A stretch of 64,000 nt of DNA from Flavobacteriaceae bacterium. Its GTDB lineage: Bacteria; Bacteroidota; Bacteroidia; Flavobacteriales; Flavobacteriaceae. Below the pieces are notes generated by a model. That model saw only the letters and a list, made by a program, of their open reading frames with translations, had not been told where the DNA came from and searched no databases. Every line of letters starts with the position of its first letter. Position 1 is the first letter of the stretch. Below are positions 43,390 through 52,203 of the stretch, one piece after another. The position numbers and the translations under genes are program-made. Where the stretch lies: assembly GCA_013214065.1 (NCBI GenBank), contig JABSPK010000008.1:1-64000 (forward strand), in the 5' to 3' direction.

Positions 43390-43420
43390 CAAAAATATTC
43401 CCAAAAAATTATCCGACAAT
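43390..43420 (-). promoter_or_regulatory. Promoter of the minus-strand glycosyltransferase
   Basis: Minus strand: ATTG, 19 bases, TATTTTTG (43397-43390). The predicted start near 43383 restricts the first codon to 43375 or below. Confidence 0.5.
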
Positions 43421-43436
43421 GTAAAAATCCAACAAT

Positions 43437-44252
43437 TTATACAGCGACATCATGGGTACGTAGCGCGTTGTTCAGGGATGTTTTTTTGTCCGTACTTTCT
43501 TTCCTTTTCCCAATAATAAGCGCACAAGGTACTTGATAATTCCCTGCTGGAAATTCTTTGGTGTAACTCCCTGGTATAACAACCGAACGGGCCGGAACCC
43601 TACCTTTCAAGGTTACGGGTTCGTCACCGGTGACGTCGATGATCTTCGTTGAGGCCGTCAAAACAACGTTGGCGCCCAATACGGCTTCTTGGCCAACGTG
43701 CACCCCTTCGACTACGATACAGCGCGAACCGATAAAGGCATTGTCTTCGATGATCACCGGGGCTGCCTGCAGGGGTTCTAGCACCCCGCCGATACCTACA
43801 CCGCCACTAAGGTGTACGTTTTTACCGATTTGGGCACAGCTACCTACCGTAGCCCAAGTATCGACCATGGTCCCTTCGTCGACATAGGCCCCGATATTCA
43901 CATAACTGGGCATCAAAATCGTTCCTTTAGAGATATAGGCTCCGTGTCGGGCAACCGCATGCGGAACAACGCGGATCCCTTTTTCTTGATACCCGCTTTT
44001 CAATGGAATCTTGTCATGGTATTCGAAGATTCCCACTTCATGTACTTCCATTTGTTGGATAGGAAAGTAGAGCACAACCCCTTTTTTGACCCACTCATTG
44101 ATTTGCCATCCTTCTGAAGTGGGTTCGGCACATCGCAGTGTACCTGCATCGACCAAGGCGATCAGTTCGCGAATGGCCGCTTGTGTTTCCGCTTCCTTAA
44201 GCAATTCCCTATCCTCCCAAGCAGCTTCTATTTGCCGTCGCAATGCATCCAT
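43437..44252 (-). CDS. dapD: Tetrahydrodipicolinate N-succinyltransferase
   Basis: DapD acylates tetrahydrodipicolinate with succinyl-CoA in lysine and diaminopimelate synthesis; its product line ends at LysA, encoded at 24038. The 271 residues start MDALRRQIEAAWEDREL. A left-handed beta-helix of hexapeptide repeats follows (GAYISKGTILMPSYVNIGAYVDEGTMVDTWATVGSCAQIG region, NAFIGSRCIVVEGVHVG). The ATG at 44252 is used because the upstream TTG at 44270 lies in the -7 box. Confidence 0.94.
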   Translation of the reverse strand: MDALRRQIEAAWEDRELLKEAETQAAIRELIALVDAGTLRCAEPTSEGWQINEWVKKGVVLYFPIQQMEVHEVGIFEYHDKIPLKSGYQEKGIRVVPHAVARHGAYISKGTILMPSYVNIGAYVDEGTMVDTWATVGSCAQIGKNVHLSGGVGIGGVLEPLQAAPVIIEDNAFIGSRCIVVEGVHVGQEAVLGANVVLTASTKIIDVTGDEPVTLKGRVPARSVVIPGSYTKEFPAGNYQVPCALIIGKRKESTDKKTSLNNALRTHDVAV

Positions 44253-44267
44253 GTGGTAATTTTTCGG

Positions 44268-44275
44268 CAAATATA
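44268..44275 (-). promoter_or_regulatory. -7 box of the dapD promoter
   Basis: Minus strand TATATTTG, 16 bases from the dapD ATG. No clear TTTG at -33. Confidence 0.5.
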
Positions 44276-44328
44276 ACCCCTAGTCCCTAATATTCGTTCC
44301 AATTTTAAAGGCATAACATTTTTAGGTT

Positions 44329-44336
44329 TATTTTTG
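44329..44336 (+). promoter_or_regulatory. -7 box of the ruvX promoter
   Basis: TATTTTTG, with TTTA 21 bases upstream (44304-44307). The TTG start of ruvX lies 13 bases downstream, leaving a leader of only a few bases. Confidence 0.5.
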
Positions 44337-44349
44337 CCAAAATTTCGCA

Positions 44350-44760
44350 TTGGGAAGAATTCTGGCATTGGATTTCGGTACGGTGAGAACCGGACTTGCG
44401 GTCACTGATGAACTTCAATTGATCGCTTCCGGATTGCGTACCGTGGCCACCACCGAATTGATGGATTTCCTGAAGGAATACTTGGCCGCGAACGCAGTCG
44501 AGACCTTGGTTATCGGAGAGCCGAAACGCATGGATGGTTCACCTTCTGAGGTCGAATCGGAGATCGTTAAGTTCATTGGCCAGGTGAACGCACAATTTCC
44601 GGAGTTGCCCGTTGTAAGGCAAGACGAACGATTTACATCGAAAATGGCGGTGCGGAGCTTGATCGATTCCCGTGTGAAAAAGAAACAAAGACAGAACAAG
44701 GCTTTGCTCGATGAGGTGAGCGCCACCCTGATCCTACAAGCCTACCTAGAAAGAAGATAA
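44350..44760 (+). CDS. ruvX: Putative pre-16S rRNA nuclease / Holliday junction resolvase (YqgF)
   Basis: The 136-residue RNase H-fold protein reads GRILALDFGTVRTGLAVTD, LVIGEPKRMDGSPSE, RQDERFTSKMA and ALLDEVSATLILQAYL. It matches YqgF, which trims the 5' end of 16S rRNA. The family N-terminus begins exactly at the TTG at 44350, so TTG is the true start. It is 3 bp before def. The gene is divergent from dapD. Confidence 0.92.
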   Translation: MGRILALDFGTVRTGLAVTDELQLIASGLRTVATTELMDFLKEYLAANAVETLVIGEPKRMDGSPSEVESEIVKFIGQVNAQFPELPVVRQDERFTSKMAVRSLIDSRVKKKQRQNKALLDEVSATLILQAYLERR

Positions 44761-44763
44761 GTT

Positions 44764-45354
44764 ATGGTATTACCCATTATCGCCTACGGTGATCCCGTGT
44801 TGCGAAAGGTTGCGAAAGACATTCCGGAAGATTATCCGAAATTGGACGAATTGGTCGCCAATATGTTCGACACCATGTACAATGCCTCAGGGGTCGGTTT
44901 GGCAGGGCCCCAAGTCGGATTGGCGCTGCGTATTTTTGTTGTCGATGCCTCCCCTTTTGCCGAGGATGAAGATCTCGACGCCGCCGAAAGGAAGCAATTG
45001 GGCGATTTCAAAAAAGTGTTCATCAACCCTACCATCGATTCGGAAGATGGCAGCGAATGGGCTTTCAATGAAGGGTGTTTGAGTATTCCGGATATCAGGG
45101 AGGACGTAAGCCGGAAACCTGATATTACGATTACATATCAAGACGAGCATTTGAATACACATACCGAATCGTATTCGGGATTGGCCGCCAGGATCATCCA
45201 ACACGAATACGATCATATCGAAGGAATCCTCTTTACCGACAAGTTATCGACCCTAAAAAAACGCTTGCTGAAAAATCGTTTGGAAAAGATCTCGAAAGGG
45301 AAAATCAATGTGGATTACAAAATGCGTTTCCCGAATCTTAAAAAAGGGCGTTAA
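44764..45354 (+). CDS. def: Peptide deformylase
   Basis: It removes formyl groups from new proteins. The 196 residues have the three motifs GVGLAGPQVGL, EGCLSIPDI and QHEYDHIEG (Fe/Zn ligands Cys and two His). Start at 44764 is 3 bp after ruvX, so they share an operon. Length is typical of the Bacteroidota type, which has an insertion after the first motif. Confidence 0.95.
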   Translation: MVLPIIAYGDPVLRKVAKDIPEDYPKLDELVANMFDTMYNASGVGLAGPQVGLALRIFVVDASPFAEDEDLDAAERKQLGDFKKVFINPTIDSEDGSEWAFNEGCLSIPDIREDVSRKPDITITYQDEHLNTHTESYSGLAARIIQHEYDHIEGILFTDKLSTLKKRLLKNRLEKISKGKINVDYKMRFPNLKKGR

Positions 45355-45379
45355 TGCCGTAATTGAACCGATAATAGCA

Positions 45380-45387
45380 TATTTTTG
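45380..45387 (+). promoter_or_regulatory. -7 box of the DUF5606 promoter
   Basis: TATTTTTG, 21 bases before the ATG at 45409. Confidence 0.45.
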
Positions 45388-45408
45388 CGCGAGCAAATCA
45401 AATCGAAC

Positions 45409-45825
45409 ATGGCACTTGATAAAATTTTATCCATAGGGGGCAAGCCCGGACTTTATAAGTTGTTGACCCAGACACGTACCGGCTTTGTGGGCGAATCGTT
45501 GCTCGACGGCAAACGCATTTCCGTCGGTTTACGGAACAACGTTAGCGTGTTGTCCGAAATCGCCATCTACACCCTTGAAGAAGAAGTGCCGTTGCGGGAA
45601 GTTTTCCAAAAGATCAAAGACAAGGAAAACGGTAATAAAACCTCCATCGGACACAAAGAGGATAAGCTCAAACTCGAAGAGTACTTTTTCGAAGTCCTAC
45701 CCAACTATGATGAAGACCGGGTGTATGCCAGTGATATCAAAAAGATCATTCAATGGTACAACATCCTACACGATCATAAGATCACTGATTTCTCCGAGAG
45801 CGCTTCTAGTACGGAGGAGGAATAA
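45409..45825 (+). CDS. DUF5606 family protein
   Basis: A 138-residue cytoplasmic protein starting MALDKILSIGGKPGLYKLL, with ISVGLRNNVSVLSEIAIYTLEEE and KKIIQWYNILHDHKITDF. This is the Bacteroidota-specific DUF5606, of unknown function, usually placed after def as here. The acidic tail ends TEEE. The gene is followed by a 16-bp hairpin at 45839-45854. Confidence 0.85.
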   Translation: MALDKILSIGGKPGLYKLLTQTRTGFVGESLLDGKRISVGLRNNVSVLSEIAIYTLEEEVPLREVFQKIKDKENGNKTSIGHKEDKLKLEEYFFEVLPNYDEDRVYASDIKKIIQWYNILHDHKITDFSESASSTEEE

Positions 45826-45854
45826 ATCCCATGGAATCGGTCTGAAAGCAGACC

Positions 45855-47471
45855 CTACATCCCATTCCCATCTTTTAATTCAGGAGAAGTTTCCTTTTGC
45901 CAATCGATCAGCTTTGACGGATAATAGTTGACGTCCATACGCTCCAGAAAAGGGGCTTGGCGCGCCAGACGATCCTTATAGTCGGTCCAATCGCGATTGG
46001 CCTCGATCGACCAACTGAGCTCCGAATAGCCGATGACCCTCGGAAAGGCGAGATATTCCAATTCCGATACGGTACTAATGGTTTCTGACCACAGGGGTGC
46101 TTCGACCCCTAGGATGTGTTCTTTGGGTATGCCGCTATAGGTTTCCGGGGTCCAAACATAGGCCGTATCTACAGGAATATAGGCCGCCCAATGCAGACCG
46201 TGTTTGGAAAAGGTATCGTATTGCATATCGAGATAGGCCTTCTTCGCAGGGGAGAGGATGACCTGCATGCCTTTGTCAACCGCCGTCTTGGCGTTTTCCT
46301 CACTGTGCCAAAATTGGGAGACCGATGAGGATCCAATATTCGCATTGGCCACCTCATCCCAACCGATCATCCGCTTGCCATGGGCATTGACGATTTTTTC
46401 GACCCGCTCTACGAAATAGCGGTAGTCGTTCTTCTTGGTCACGTGACTTTCATCGCCCCCGATATGGAAATACGGTCCGGGGGTCAAGGCCGATATTTCC
46501 CTGATCACGTCATCGATGAAACTGTACACCGTATCTTTTCGGGTATCGAAAGTACTGAAACCGACATGGGTACCTTCATATAGTTTTGGGGTTTTGCCAT
46601 TGCCGTTCAGAAAAGGATAGGATACCGAAGCCGCATTGGTATGGCCTGGCATATCGACTTCAGGAATCACCATCATGTGGTGTTTTTCGGCAAAGGCCAC
46701 GATTTCAGCATACTCTTCTTGGGTATAGTACCCACCTGATTCTCCACCTACTTCGGTGCTGCCACCAACGGTGGTCAACTTGGGCCATGATTTGATCTCG
46801 ATGCGCCATCCTTGGTCGTCGGTCAGGTGTAAGTGCAAGACATTGATTTTGTAATAGGCCAGCAGTTCGATGTACTTTTTTACGTCTTCCACCGAAAAGA
46901 AATGGCGGGCTACATCCAACATGGCACCTCGGAAACCAAAATTCGGACTGTCGTATACCTTGCCGGTCGGTACGGGCCAAATGGCCTGTTCGTTCAGACT
47001 GTCATTGGCCTGCTCTGGAATCAACTGTCGTAGCGTCTGTATTCCCCGAAAGGCGGCTTCGCTGTTGGCGGCGCTCAAAATGACCGAATCTTTCGTAATA
47101 TAGAGTTCATAGGCTTCATTACCCCGCTGGGCGATGCTGTCGGATTGGTTGATGAAAATCACGCGATCGACGACACTGCCTTCCGTATCATTGACCGAGA
47201 GCCGCAAACCGGTCTTCGCATTGATCTTTTCGGAGAGAAAGGTGCCCACCGCCTCCATATCGGTCTGTGAAGGGGTGGTGTAAATGGCGGTGTATTGGTC
47301 AAGGGCAAAAGCCGAATGGGTAGGTACCACTTTCAAGGGCATCGGAATCATCGCTGCTTTCGACAAATCGGTCTCAGGAAGATTGAGCACTTTTTTTTCC
47401 GGGCTACAGGAAAAAATCGAGATTGCGAAAATAGAGACCAATAGTGCGTTGGGTATAGTCGATCGGAACAT
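45855..47471 (-). CDS. Beta-N-acetylhexosaminidase, GH20 lipoprotein
   Basis: The start at 47471 gives a lipoprotein signal with Cys22 (FAISIFSCSPEKK). The 538 residues hold a GH20b domain (to about 160) and the catalytic TIM barrel: FRGAMLDVARHFF, VLHLHLTDDQGWRIEI, VIPEVDMPGHTNAA and the acid/base pair in YFHIGGDESH. It cleaves terminal GlcNAc or GalNAc from chitin-like or glycoprotein glycans outside the cytoplasm. It is the last of four minus-strand genes with two exported esterase-type hydrolases, suggesting glycan degradation. Confidence 0.92.
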   Translation of the reverse strand: MFRSTIPNALLVSIFAISIFSCSPEKKVLNLPETDLSKAAMIPMPLKVVPTHSAFALDQYTAIYTTPSQTDMEAVGTFLSEKINAKTGLRLSVNDTEGSVVDRVIFINQSDSIAQRGNEAYELYITKDSVILSAANSEAAFRGIQTLRQLIPEQANDSLNEQAIWPVPTGKVYDSPNFGFRGAMLDVARHFFSVEDVKKYIELLAYYKINVLHLHLTDDQGWRIEIKSWPKLTTVGGSTEVGGESGGYYTQEEYAEIVAFAEKHHMMVIPEVDMPGHTNAASVSYPFLNGNGKTPKLYEGTHVGFSTFDTRKDTVYSFIDDVIREISALTPGPYFHIGGDESHVTKKNDYRYFVERVEKIVNAHGKRMIGWDEVANANIGSSSVSQFWHSEENAKTAVDKGMQVILSPAKKAYLDMQYDTFSKHGLHWAAYIPVDTAYVWTPETYSGIPKEHILGVEAPLWSETISTVSELEYLAFPRVIGYSELSWSIEANRDWTDYKDRLARQAPFLERMDVNYYPSKLIDWQKETSPELKDGNGM

Positions 47472-47579
47472 AAGGTTGTTTTTTAATTGCGGTTTCCTAA
47501 GGTTGTTACACAAAGTTAACCGTTCACTTTCCAAAACTTGAATAGCATTTTGTCAATAGTCGATCTTATATTTTCACGA

Positions 47580-48233
47580 CTATTCCACGTAATTTTTGAT
47601 GGTCTCATACCAGATATCGTAGCCCGTTCCGTTCATGTGGAGGCCGTCTGAAACGAAGAGGTCCTTGCGAACTTTGCGTCCGTTGAGCATGGGGTGCCAG
47701 ACATCGACAAAGGCCACCTTGTCCTCCATTTCGGCGTATTTGGCGAACCGTTTGTTCAGCCTTCGGTACTTGCCCCGCAATTTCCATCGCGATAAACTGG
47801 GCTTGGCCGAAATGAGAACAATGGCCACATCAGGAAGTCGTTGCCTTAAGTTCGCCACGATCTGATTCGTGGTCTCCAAGATCTTTTTCGGTCGTTTTTT
47901 GGCATTGATATCATTATCGCCTTCATAAATGAAGACCTGTTTGGGTTTGTAACGAAGGACCAAGTCGTCCAAATGGACCAATAGGTCACTGGCTTGAGAT
48001 CCCCCGAATCCTGAATTCAATACTTGGGTATCCGGAAACCGTTCTTGGAGGTCTTTCCAAAAACGGATACTGGAGCTGCCCGCGAATACCACGGTTTCCT
48101 GCGAACTGTTCCAAAGGGAATCGTTTCGTTTGACGATGGCTCTTACTTCTTGGTCGAAGGAATTCGTTTCTTGGGCTTGTAGACCGAAACCGATCAGCAA
48201 GACGATTAGGCTTAACCGTAGGCGCATATCCAT
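47580..48233 (-). CDS. Exported SGNH/GDSL-family hydrolase
   Basis: A 217-residue protein with signal peptide (LSLIVLLIGFGLQAQ). Block I is VVFAGSSSIRFWKDL (Ser in GSSS), with the block II glycine GFGGSQASDLL, block III asparagine YEGDNDIN and block V DGLHMNGTGY (Asp/His). SGNH hydrolases of this type deacylate sugars. It lies upstream of GH20, so deacetylation of an amino sugar or similar substrate is plausible. Start at 48233, alternative at 48227. Confidence 0.85.
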   Translation of the reverse strand: MDMRLRLSLIVLLIGFGLQAQETNSFDQEVRAIVKRNDSLWNSSQETVVFAGSSSIRFWKDLQERFPDTQVLNSGFGGSQASDLLVHLDDLVLRYKPKQVFIYEGDNDINAKKRPKKILETTNQIVANLRQRLPDVAIVLISAKPSLSRWKLRGKYRRLNKRFAKYAEMEDKVAFVDVWHPMLNGRKVRKDLFVSDGLHMNGTGYDIWYETIKNYVE

Positions 48234-48268
48234 TGATTTTAGCTGAAAAATACGAAGAAAGTACGGCA

Positions 48269-48745
48269 TCACCGATACGCTTTCAATTCGGTGTCGTAAG
48301 GCACGTACAGGGGGTGTCTCGGATTTCCCTTTTTAGTAAACCCGAGTACCTTGGCATTCGGTATCCTTTCAAAGAACCAGCGGTCTTTTCCCTGTTGTCG
48401 AACCATGGGGTGGTTGCCCCAGGCAAAAACAGCGGTTTCGCAAACTGCCAAAATGCTTGGTAACAGATCAGGGTCTTCGATTTTTGACACCGAAGCTTCC
48501 AAATTTTTGGGGTCTGTCGCAATATGTGTAAAACAGTTCATCAAAAAGCAGCCCCCGAAACCCAGCTGTTTCGATAGCCCGATGATGCGTTTCGTGGTCG
48601 GGTCATCGCTACGGTCGTCGGCGACGGAAGGATTCAAGCCGATGAACAATACCTTGGGCAAGTCTTCATCCCATTGGCGCCACAGCAAGAAGCGATAACG
48701 CTTGCATGCACTGAAAAGGGCTCCTTTTGGGCCAAACCTTTCCAA
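48269..48745 (-). CDS. DUF1643 protein, TTG start
   Basis: The 158 residues include YRFLLWRQWDEDLPKVLFIGLNPSVADDRSDDPTTKRII, the core of DUF1643, and AVFAWGNHP near 107. The only available start in frame is TTG at 48745, one base after the preceding esterase stop; no ATG precedes the domain. Function unknown. It has no signal peptide, unlike its three neighbours, so it is likely a passenger in this operon. Confidence 0.8.
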   Translation of the reverse strand: MERFGPKGALFSACKRYRFLLWRQWDEDLPKVLFIGLNPSVADDRSDDPTTKRIIGLSKQLGFGGCFLMNCFTHIATDPKNLEASVSKIEDPDLLPSILAVCETAVFAWGNHPMVRQQGKDRWFFERIPNAKVLGFTKKGNPRHPLYVPYDTELKAYR

Positions 48746-48746
48746 G

Positions 48747-49637
48747 CTAAGGACTAACGGCTATTAATTTTTCACTGATCGCCCAATCGTAAAAACGTTC
48801 GATCCAACGGTCAGATGGAAGTCCTTGGGTCCGCATTCCGAATCCATGCCCTCCTTTGGCATACATCTGTAAGGCGACACTTCGCTGCGCTGTGAACATG
48901 GAGGTGTAGAGTTCGACCGATCCCTTGGCAAGCCCAAGGGGGTCGTCGCTGGCACAAACGATGAACATCGGAGGGGTATCCGGCTTTGGCGGCTGCACGG
49001 CTTGGGCATCGGTCCAAGGATACACCGGAACCAGAAAACCAGGTCGGTTCGAGGCGTCATATCCGTAGCCGACTCCCATGGTCACGGCGCCACCGGCCGA
49101 AAAGCCCATAAAGCCGATTTTTGCGGGGTCGATTCCATAAGCAGTCGCATGTTCCTTAAGGTAGGCGATGGCATTCAACCCATCAGTAACCGAATAGGGG
49201 AGTACTTGGGCCACCTTGTCGAACATCCCTTTGGGGTCAACCATCGATTCTTTGGAGATTTCGGCTACACCATCGTCACCCGTCGGTACCAGACGGTACT
49301 TCAAGACCACTCCCGTAACCCCTTTTTTTGCAAGCCATTGGGCCACCTGTCTTCCTTCACTCATGATGCTTTGGGCATATAAACCACCACCTGGTGCGAT
49401 GACCACGGCCGTACCGGTATTGGCGCCCTCTGGGCGATAGATTTCCATGGTCGGTCTGGAGACATTGGTCACCACTTCGGTCTGCCATATTTGTGAAAAG
49501 TATTGCTTTTCATCCCCTGTCCAAGTGACGTTCGAATCGTCCGTTTTCGGGAGTTTGATCACTTCTTGGGCTGATGTAGTGCCCGCTGCGGTCAATGATA
49601 AGAATGCGATTAGGAATGCTCGGATCGGATGGTTCAT
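48747..49637 (-). CDS. Exported alpha/beta hydrolase
   Basis: A 296-residue secreted protein (signal peptide FLIAFLSLTAAGTTSAQ). The nucleophile Ser is in FMGFSAGGAV, the acidic residue probably in VCASDDPLG, and the base in GGHGFGM. The oxyanion region IAPGGGLY near 80 is typical of acetyl-xylan or carbohydrate esterases (BD-FAE/dienelactone hydrolase-like). It heads the minus-strand group ending in GH20. Polysaccharide or glycoside ester removal is the best guess. Confidence 0.85.
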   Translation of the reverse strand: MNHPIRAFLIAFLSLTAAGTTSAQEVIKLPKTDDSNVTWTGDEKQYFSQIWQTEVVTNVSRPTMEIYRPEGANTGTAVVIAPGGGLYAQSIMSEGRQVAQWLAKKGVTGVVLKYRLVPTGDDGVAEISKESMVDPKGMFDKVAQVLPYSVTDGLNAIAYLKEHATAYGIDPAKIGFMGFSAGGAVTMGVGYGYDASNRPGFLVPVYPWTDAQAVQPPKPDTPPMFIVCASDDPLGLAKGSVELYTSMFTAQRSVALQMYAKGGHGFGMRTQGLPSDRWIERFYDWAISEKLIAVSP

Positions 49638-49756
49638 GATTTTTTGTTTTGAATGATGGTATCGTTTCCTTAAAGGTAAACTATTTCATAGCGGATACGG
49701 TTGATAAGTGTTGGTTTCTTTTTTGTGAATTCGGAGGCAAACATCGACGGGCTTCG

Positions 49757-49764
49757 TAGTTTTG
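49757..49764 (+). promoter_or_regulatory. -7 box of the mazG promoter
   Basis: TAGTTTTG, 17 bases before the mazG ATG; no good -33 match. Confidence 0.4.
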
Positions 49765-49781
49765 GGGCTCAATATGATGTA

Positions 49782-50564
49782 ATGAATTCTAGGGAGAACC
49801 AATTGGCCGCTTTCGATCGGTTGCTGACCATAATGGACGAGCTACGGGAACAATGCCCATGGGACCGAAAGCAGACCATGGAAAGCCTCCGCCACTTGAC
49901 CATTGAAGAGACCTATGAGTTGGGTGATGCGATCCTCGACAATGATTTGAACGAGGTAAAGAAAGAATTAGGGGATTTGTTGTTGCATATCGTGTTTTAT
50001 GCAAAGATCGGATCGGAAAGCGGTGATTTCGATATTGCCGATGTAGCGCATGGCATTGCCGAAAAACTGATCTATCGACACCCGCATATCTATGGGGATG
50101 TCGACGTTGCCGATGAAGAAGAAGTCAAGCGCAATTGGGAAGCCATTAAATTGAAGGAAGGTAAGAAAAGTGTACTCGAAGGGGTTCCTAACGGTTTGCC
50201 TGCCTTGGTGAAAGCCAATCGCATCCAAGAAAAGGTAGCCGGTGTCGGTTTCGACTGGGAACGGCCCGAACAGGTCTTTGAGAAGTTGAAAGAAGAACTG
50301 GGCGAATTGCAGGAAGAAATCAAAAAGGCCGATACCGAAGCCATAACTTCCGAATTCGGCGACGTCCTTTTTTCGATGGTCAACTACGCGCGTTTTCTCG
50401 GGGTCAATCCTGAAAACGCCTTAGAGCGAACGAATAAAAAGTTCATCGGAAGGTTCCAATATTTGGAACAAAAAGCCAAAACCTTGGGCAAATCCCTCAG
50501 CGATATGACCCTTGCCGAGATGGATGTCTTTTGGGAAGAGGCCAAGCAATTGGGGCACCGCTAA
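49782..50564 (+). CDS. mazG: Nucleoside triphosphate pyrophosphohydrolase MazG
   Basis: It hydrolyses NTPs and dNTPs to monophosphates. The 260 residues begin RENQLAAFDRLLTIMDELREQCPWDRKQT-like and show two MazG folds with EETYELGDAI..EVKKELGDLLLHIVF and KLKEELGELQEEI..EFGDVLFSMVNYARFL (EExxE/ExxD metal sites). Start 49782 follows a TAnnTTTG box. It begins a five-gene plus-strand run with the MATE gene 33 bp later. Confidence 0.93.
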   Translation: MNSRENQLAAFDRLLTIMDELREQCPWDRKQTMESLRHLTIEETYELGDAILDNDLNEVKKELGDLLLHIVFYAKIGSESGDFDIADVAHGIAEKLIYRHPHIYGDVDVADEEEVKRNWEAIKLKEGKKSVLEGVPNGLPALVKANRIQEKVAGVGFDWERPEQVFEKLKEELGELQEEIKKADTEAITSEFGDVLFSMVNYARFLGVNPENALERTNKKFIGRFQYLEQKAKTLGKSLSDMTLAEMDVFWEEAKQLGHR

Positions 50565-50597
50565 ACCTAGCATACTATAAACAGGACGGTAATTCCT

Positions 50598-51974
50598 ATG
50601 TCGTTAAACGCATACACCAAAGAATTCGCATACAACCTGAAATTGGCCTATCCGGTCATTTTGGGGATGCTTGGCCATACCTTTGTCGCCTTTGCCGACA
50701 ATATCATGGTCGGTCAATTGGGCACGGCAGAACTGGCGGCGGTTTCTTTGGGAAACAGCTTTGTCTTCATCGCCATGTCATTGGGTATCGGATTTTCAAC
50801 CGCGATTACCCCTTTGGTCGCGGAAGCCGATGGGGCGGGAAATCCGAAGGGAGCGAAAAGCGCCCTCAAACACGGGCTGGTCTTGTGTACCTTCTTAGGT
50901 TTGGGCCTTTTTGGGATTATACTCTTGTGTACCCCCCTGATGTATGAAATGGATCAACCTGAGGAGGTGGTCACCTTAGCTATGCCCTATCTGAAATTGG
51001 TCGCTTTTTCTTTGGTTCCCCTGATCGTTTTCCAAGCCTTCAAACAGTTTTCCGAAGGTTTATCACAGACCAAGTATCCGATGTACGCCACCATTTTGGC
51101 GAACGTGGTCAATATCGCCCTGAACTATCTCTTGATTTTCGGATCGTTCGGTTTTCCGAAAATGGGCATTGTCGGGGCAGCGATAGGCACCCTGGTATCC
51201 CGGTTTATCATGGTGGGCTTTATTTGGTATCTGCTGAAACGCCGAAAACAGTTCAAGAGCTACCTTTCAGGTTTTGATTTCAAACGCATCGAGCGCAAGG
51301 TCATGAACAAGATCGTTAGTTTGGGTTTTCCATCCGCCATGCAGATGTTCTTTGAGGTGGCTTTGTTCACCGCTGCGATATGGTTGAGTGGCGTCTTGGG
51401 CAAAAACGCCCAAGCGGCAAATCAAATCGCCCTGAACTTGAGTAGCATGACCTTCATGGTCGGTATGGGATTGAGCGTTGCGGCCATGGTACGGGTCGGA
51501 AATCAAAAAGGCCTTGGTAATTTCTCGGAGCTTACTCGAATCGCACGTTCCGTATTTTTCTTGACCCTACTCATTGAAATCGTGTTCGCCCTGCTGTTTT
51601 TATGGGGGAGGGATTGGCTACCGACGATCTATCTCGACGTTGATGATCTCACAGAGCAAAAAGACAATACCGAAGTGATCTTGCTGGCGGCCAAGTTGTT
51701 GTTGGTCGCGGCCTTTTTCCAAATTTCAGACGGAATACAGGTTGTGGTCCTAGGGGCCTTAAGGGGCTTGCAAGATGTCAAGATCCCTACGGTGATCACA
51801 TTCATCGCTTATTGGCTGATCGGGTTTCCCACCTCTTTTTATTTGGGACTATACACCCCGTATAAAAGTACGGGTATTTGGATCGGGCTCTTGCTCGGTC
51901 TGACGGCATCGGCGGCAATGTTGTATCTTCGGTTCAATTATTTGACGAAACGACTGATTTTGAAATACCGCTAA
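50598..51974 (+). CDS. MATE family efflux transporter
   Basis: The 458-residue protein has twelve predicted helices in two repeats (YPVILGMLGHTFVAFADNIMVGQLGTAELAAVSL and the second half LGFPSAMQMFFEVALF). MATE pumps expel cationic drugs or metabolites using Na+ or H+. The stop overlaps the next start (TAATG), indicating coupling with the small gene at 51974. Confidence 0.9.
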   Translation: MSLNAYTKEFAYNLKLAYPVILGMLGHTFVAFADNIMVGQLGTAELAAVSLGNSFVFIAMSLGIGFSTAITPLVAEADGAGNPKGAKSALKHGLVLCTFLGLGLFGIILLCTPLMYEMDQPEEVVTLAMPYLKLVAFSLVPLIVFQAFKQFSEGLSQTKYPMYATILANVVNIALNYLLIFGSFGFPKMGIVGAAIGTLVSRFIMVGFIWYLLKRRKQFKSYLSGFDFKRIERKVMNKIVSLGFPSAMQMFFEVALFTAAIWLSGVLGKNAQAANQIALNLSSMTFMVGMGLSVAAMVRVGNQKGLGNFSELTRIARSVFFLTLLIEIVFALLFLWGRDWLPTIYLDVDDLTEQKDNTEVILLAAKLLLVAAFFQISDGIQVVVLGALRGLQDVKIPTVITFIAYWLIGFPTSFYLGLYTPYKSTGIWIGLLLGLTASAAMLYLRFNYLTKRLILKYR

Positions 51975-52201
51975 TGGAATTACCAAAATTTCTGCTCGGT
52001 GACAACACCGATTTCCCAAATGGGATTTATGTAGTACACACTGAATTTCCGAGGTTTATCATCAACCTTGAAAACGATGAGGTCGAGTGGTTCGAAGAGT
52101 TTTCGCAAGAAGATCAAGCCGAACTCGAAACGGAAGCCGGTAGTTTGATCGAAGCCGCCATCGCTTTCTATGACCGCGAAGTTTCACGTTATGATGACTG
52201 A
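51974..52201 (+). CDS. Small acidic protein, unknown
   Basis: The 75-residue product starts MELPKFLLGDNTDFPNGIYVVHTEFPRFIINL and ends in an acidic helix. Its ATG overlaps the MATE stop and it precedes the PAP2 gene by 2 bp, so it is co-translated. No signal peptide or membrane helix. Similar short proteins occur in flavobacteria at this position, as far as I recall, but no function is known. Confidence 0.7.
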   Translation: MELPKFLLGDNTDFPNGIYVVHTEFPRFIINLENDEVEWFEEFSQEDQAELETEAGSLIEAAIAFYDREVSRYDD

Positions 52202-52203
52202 TC

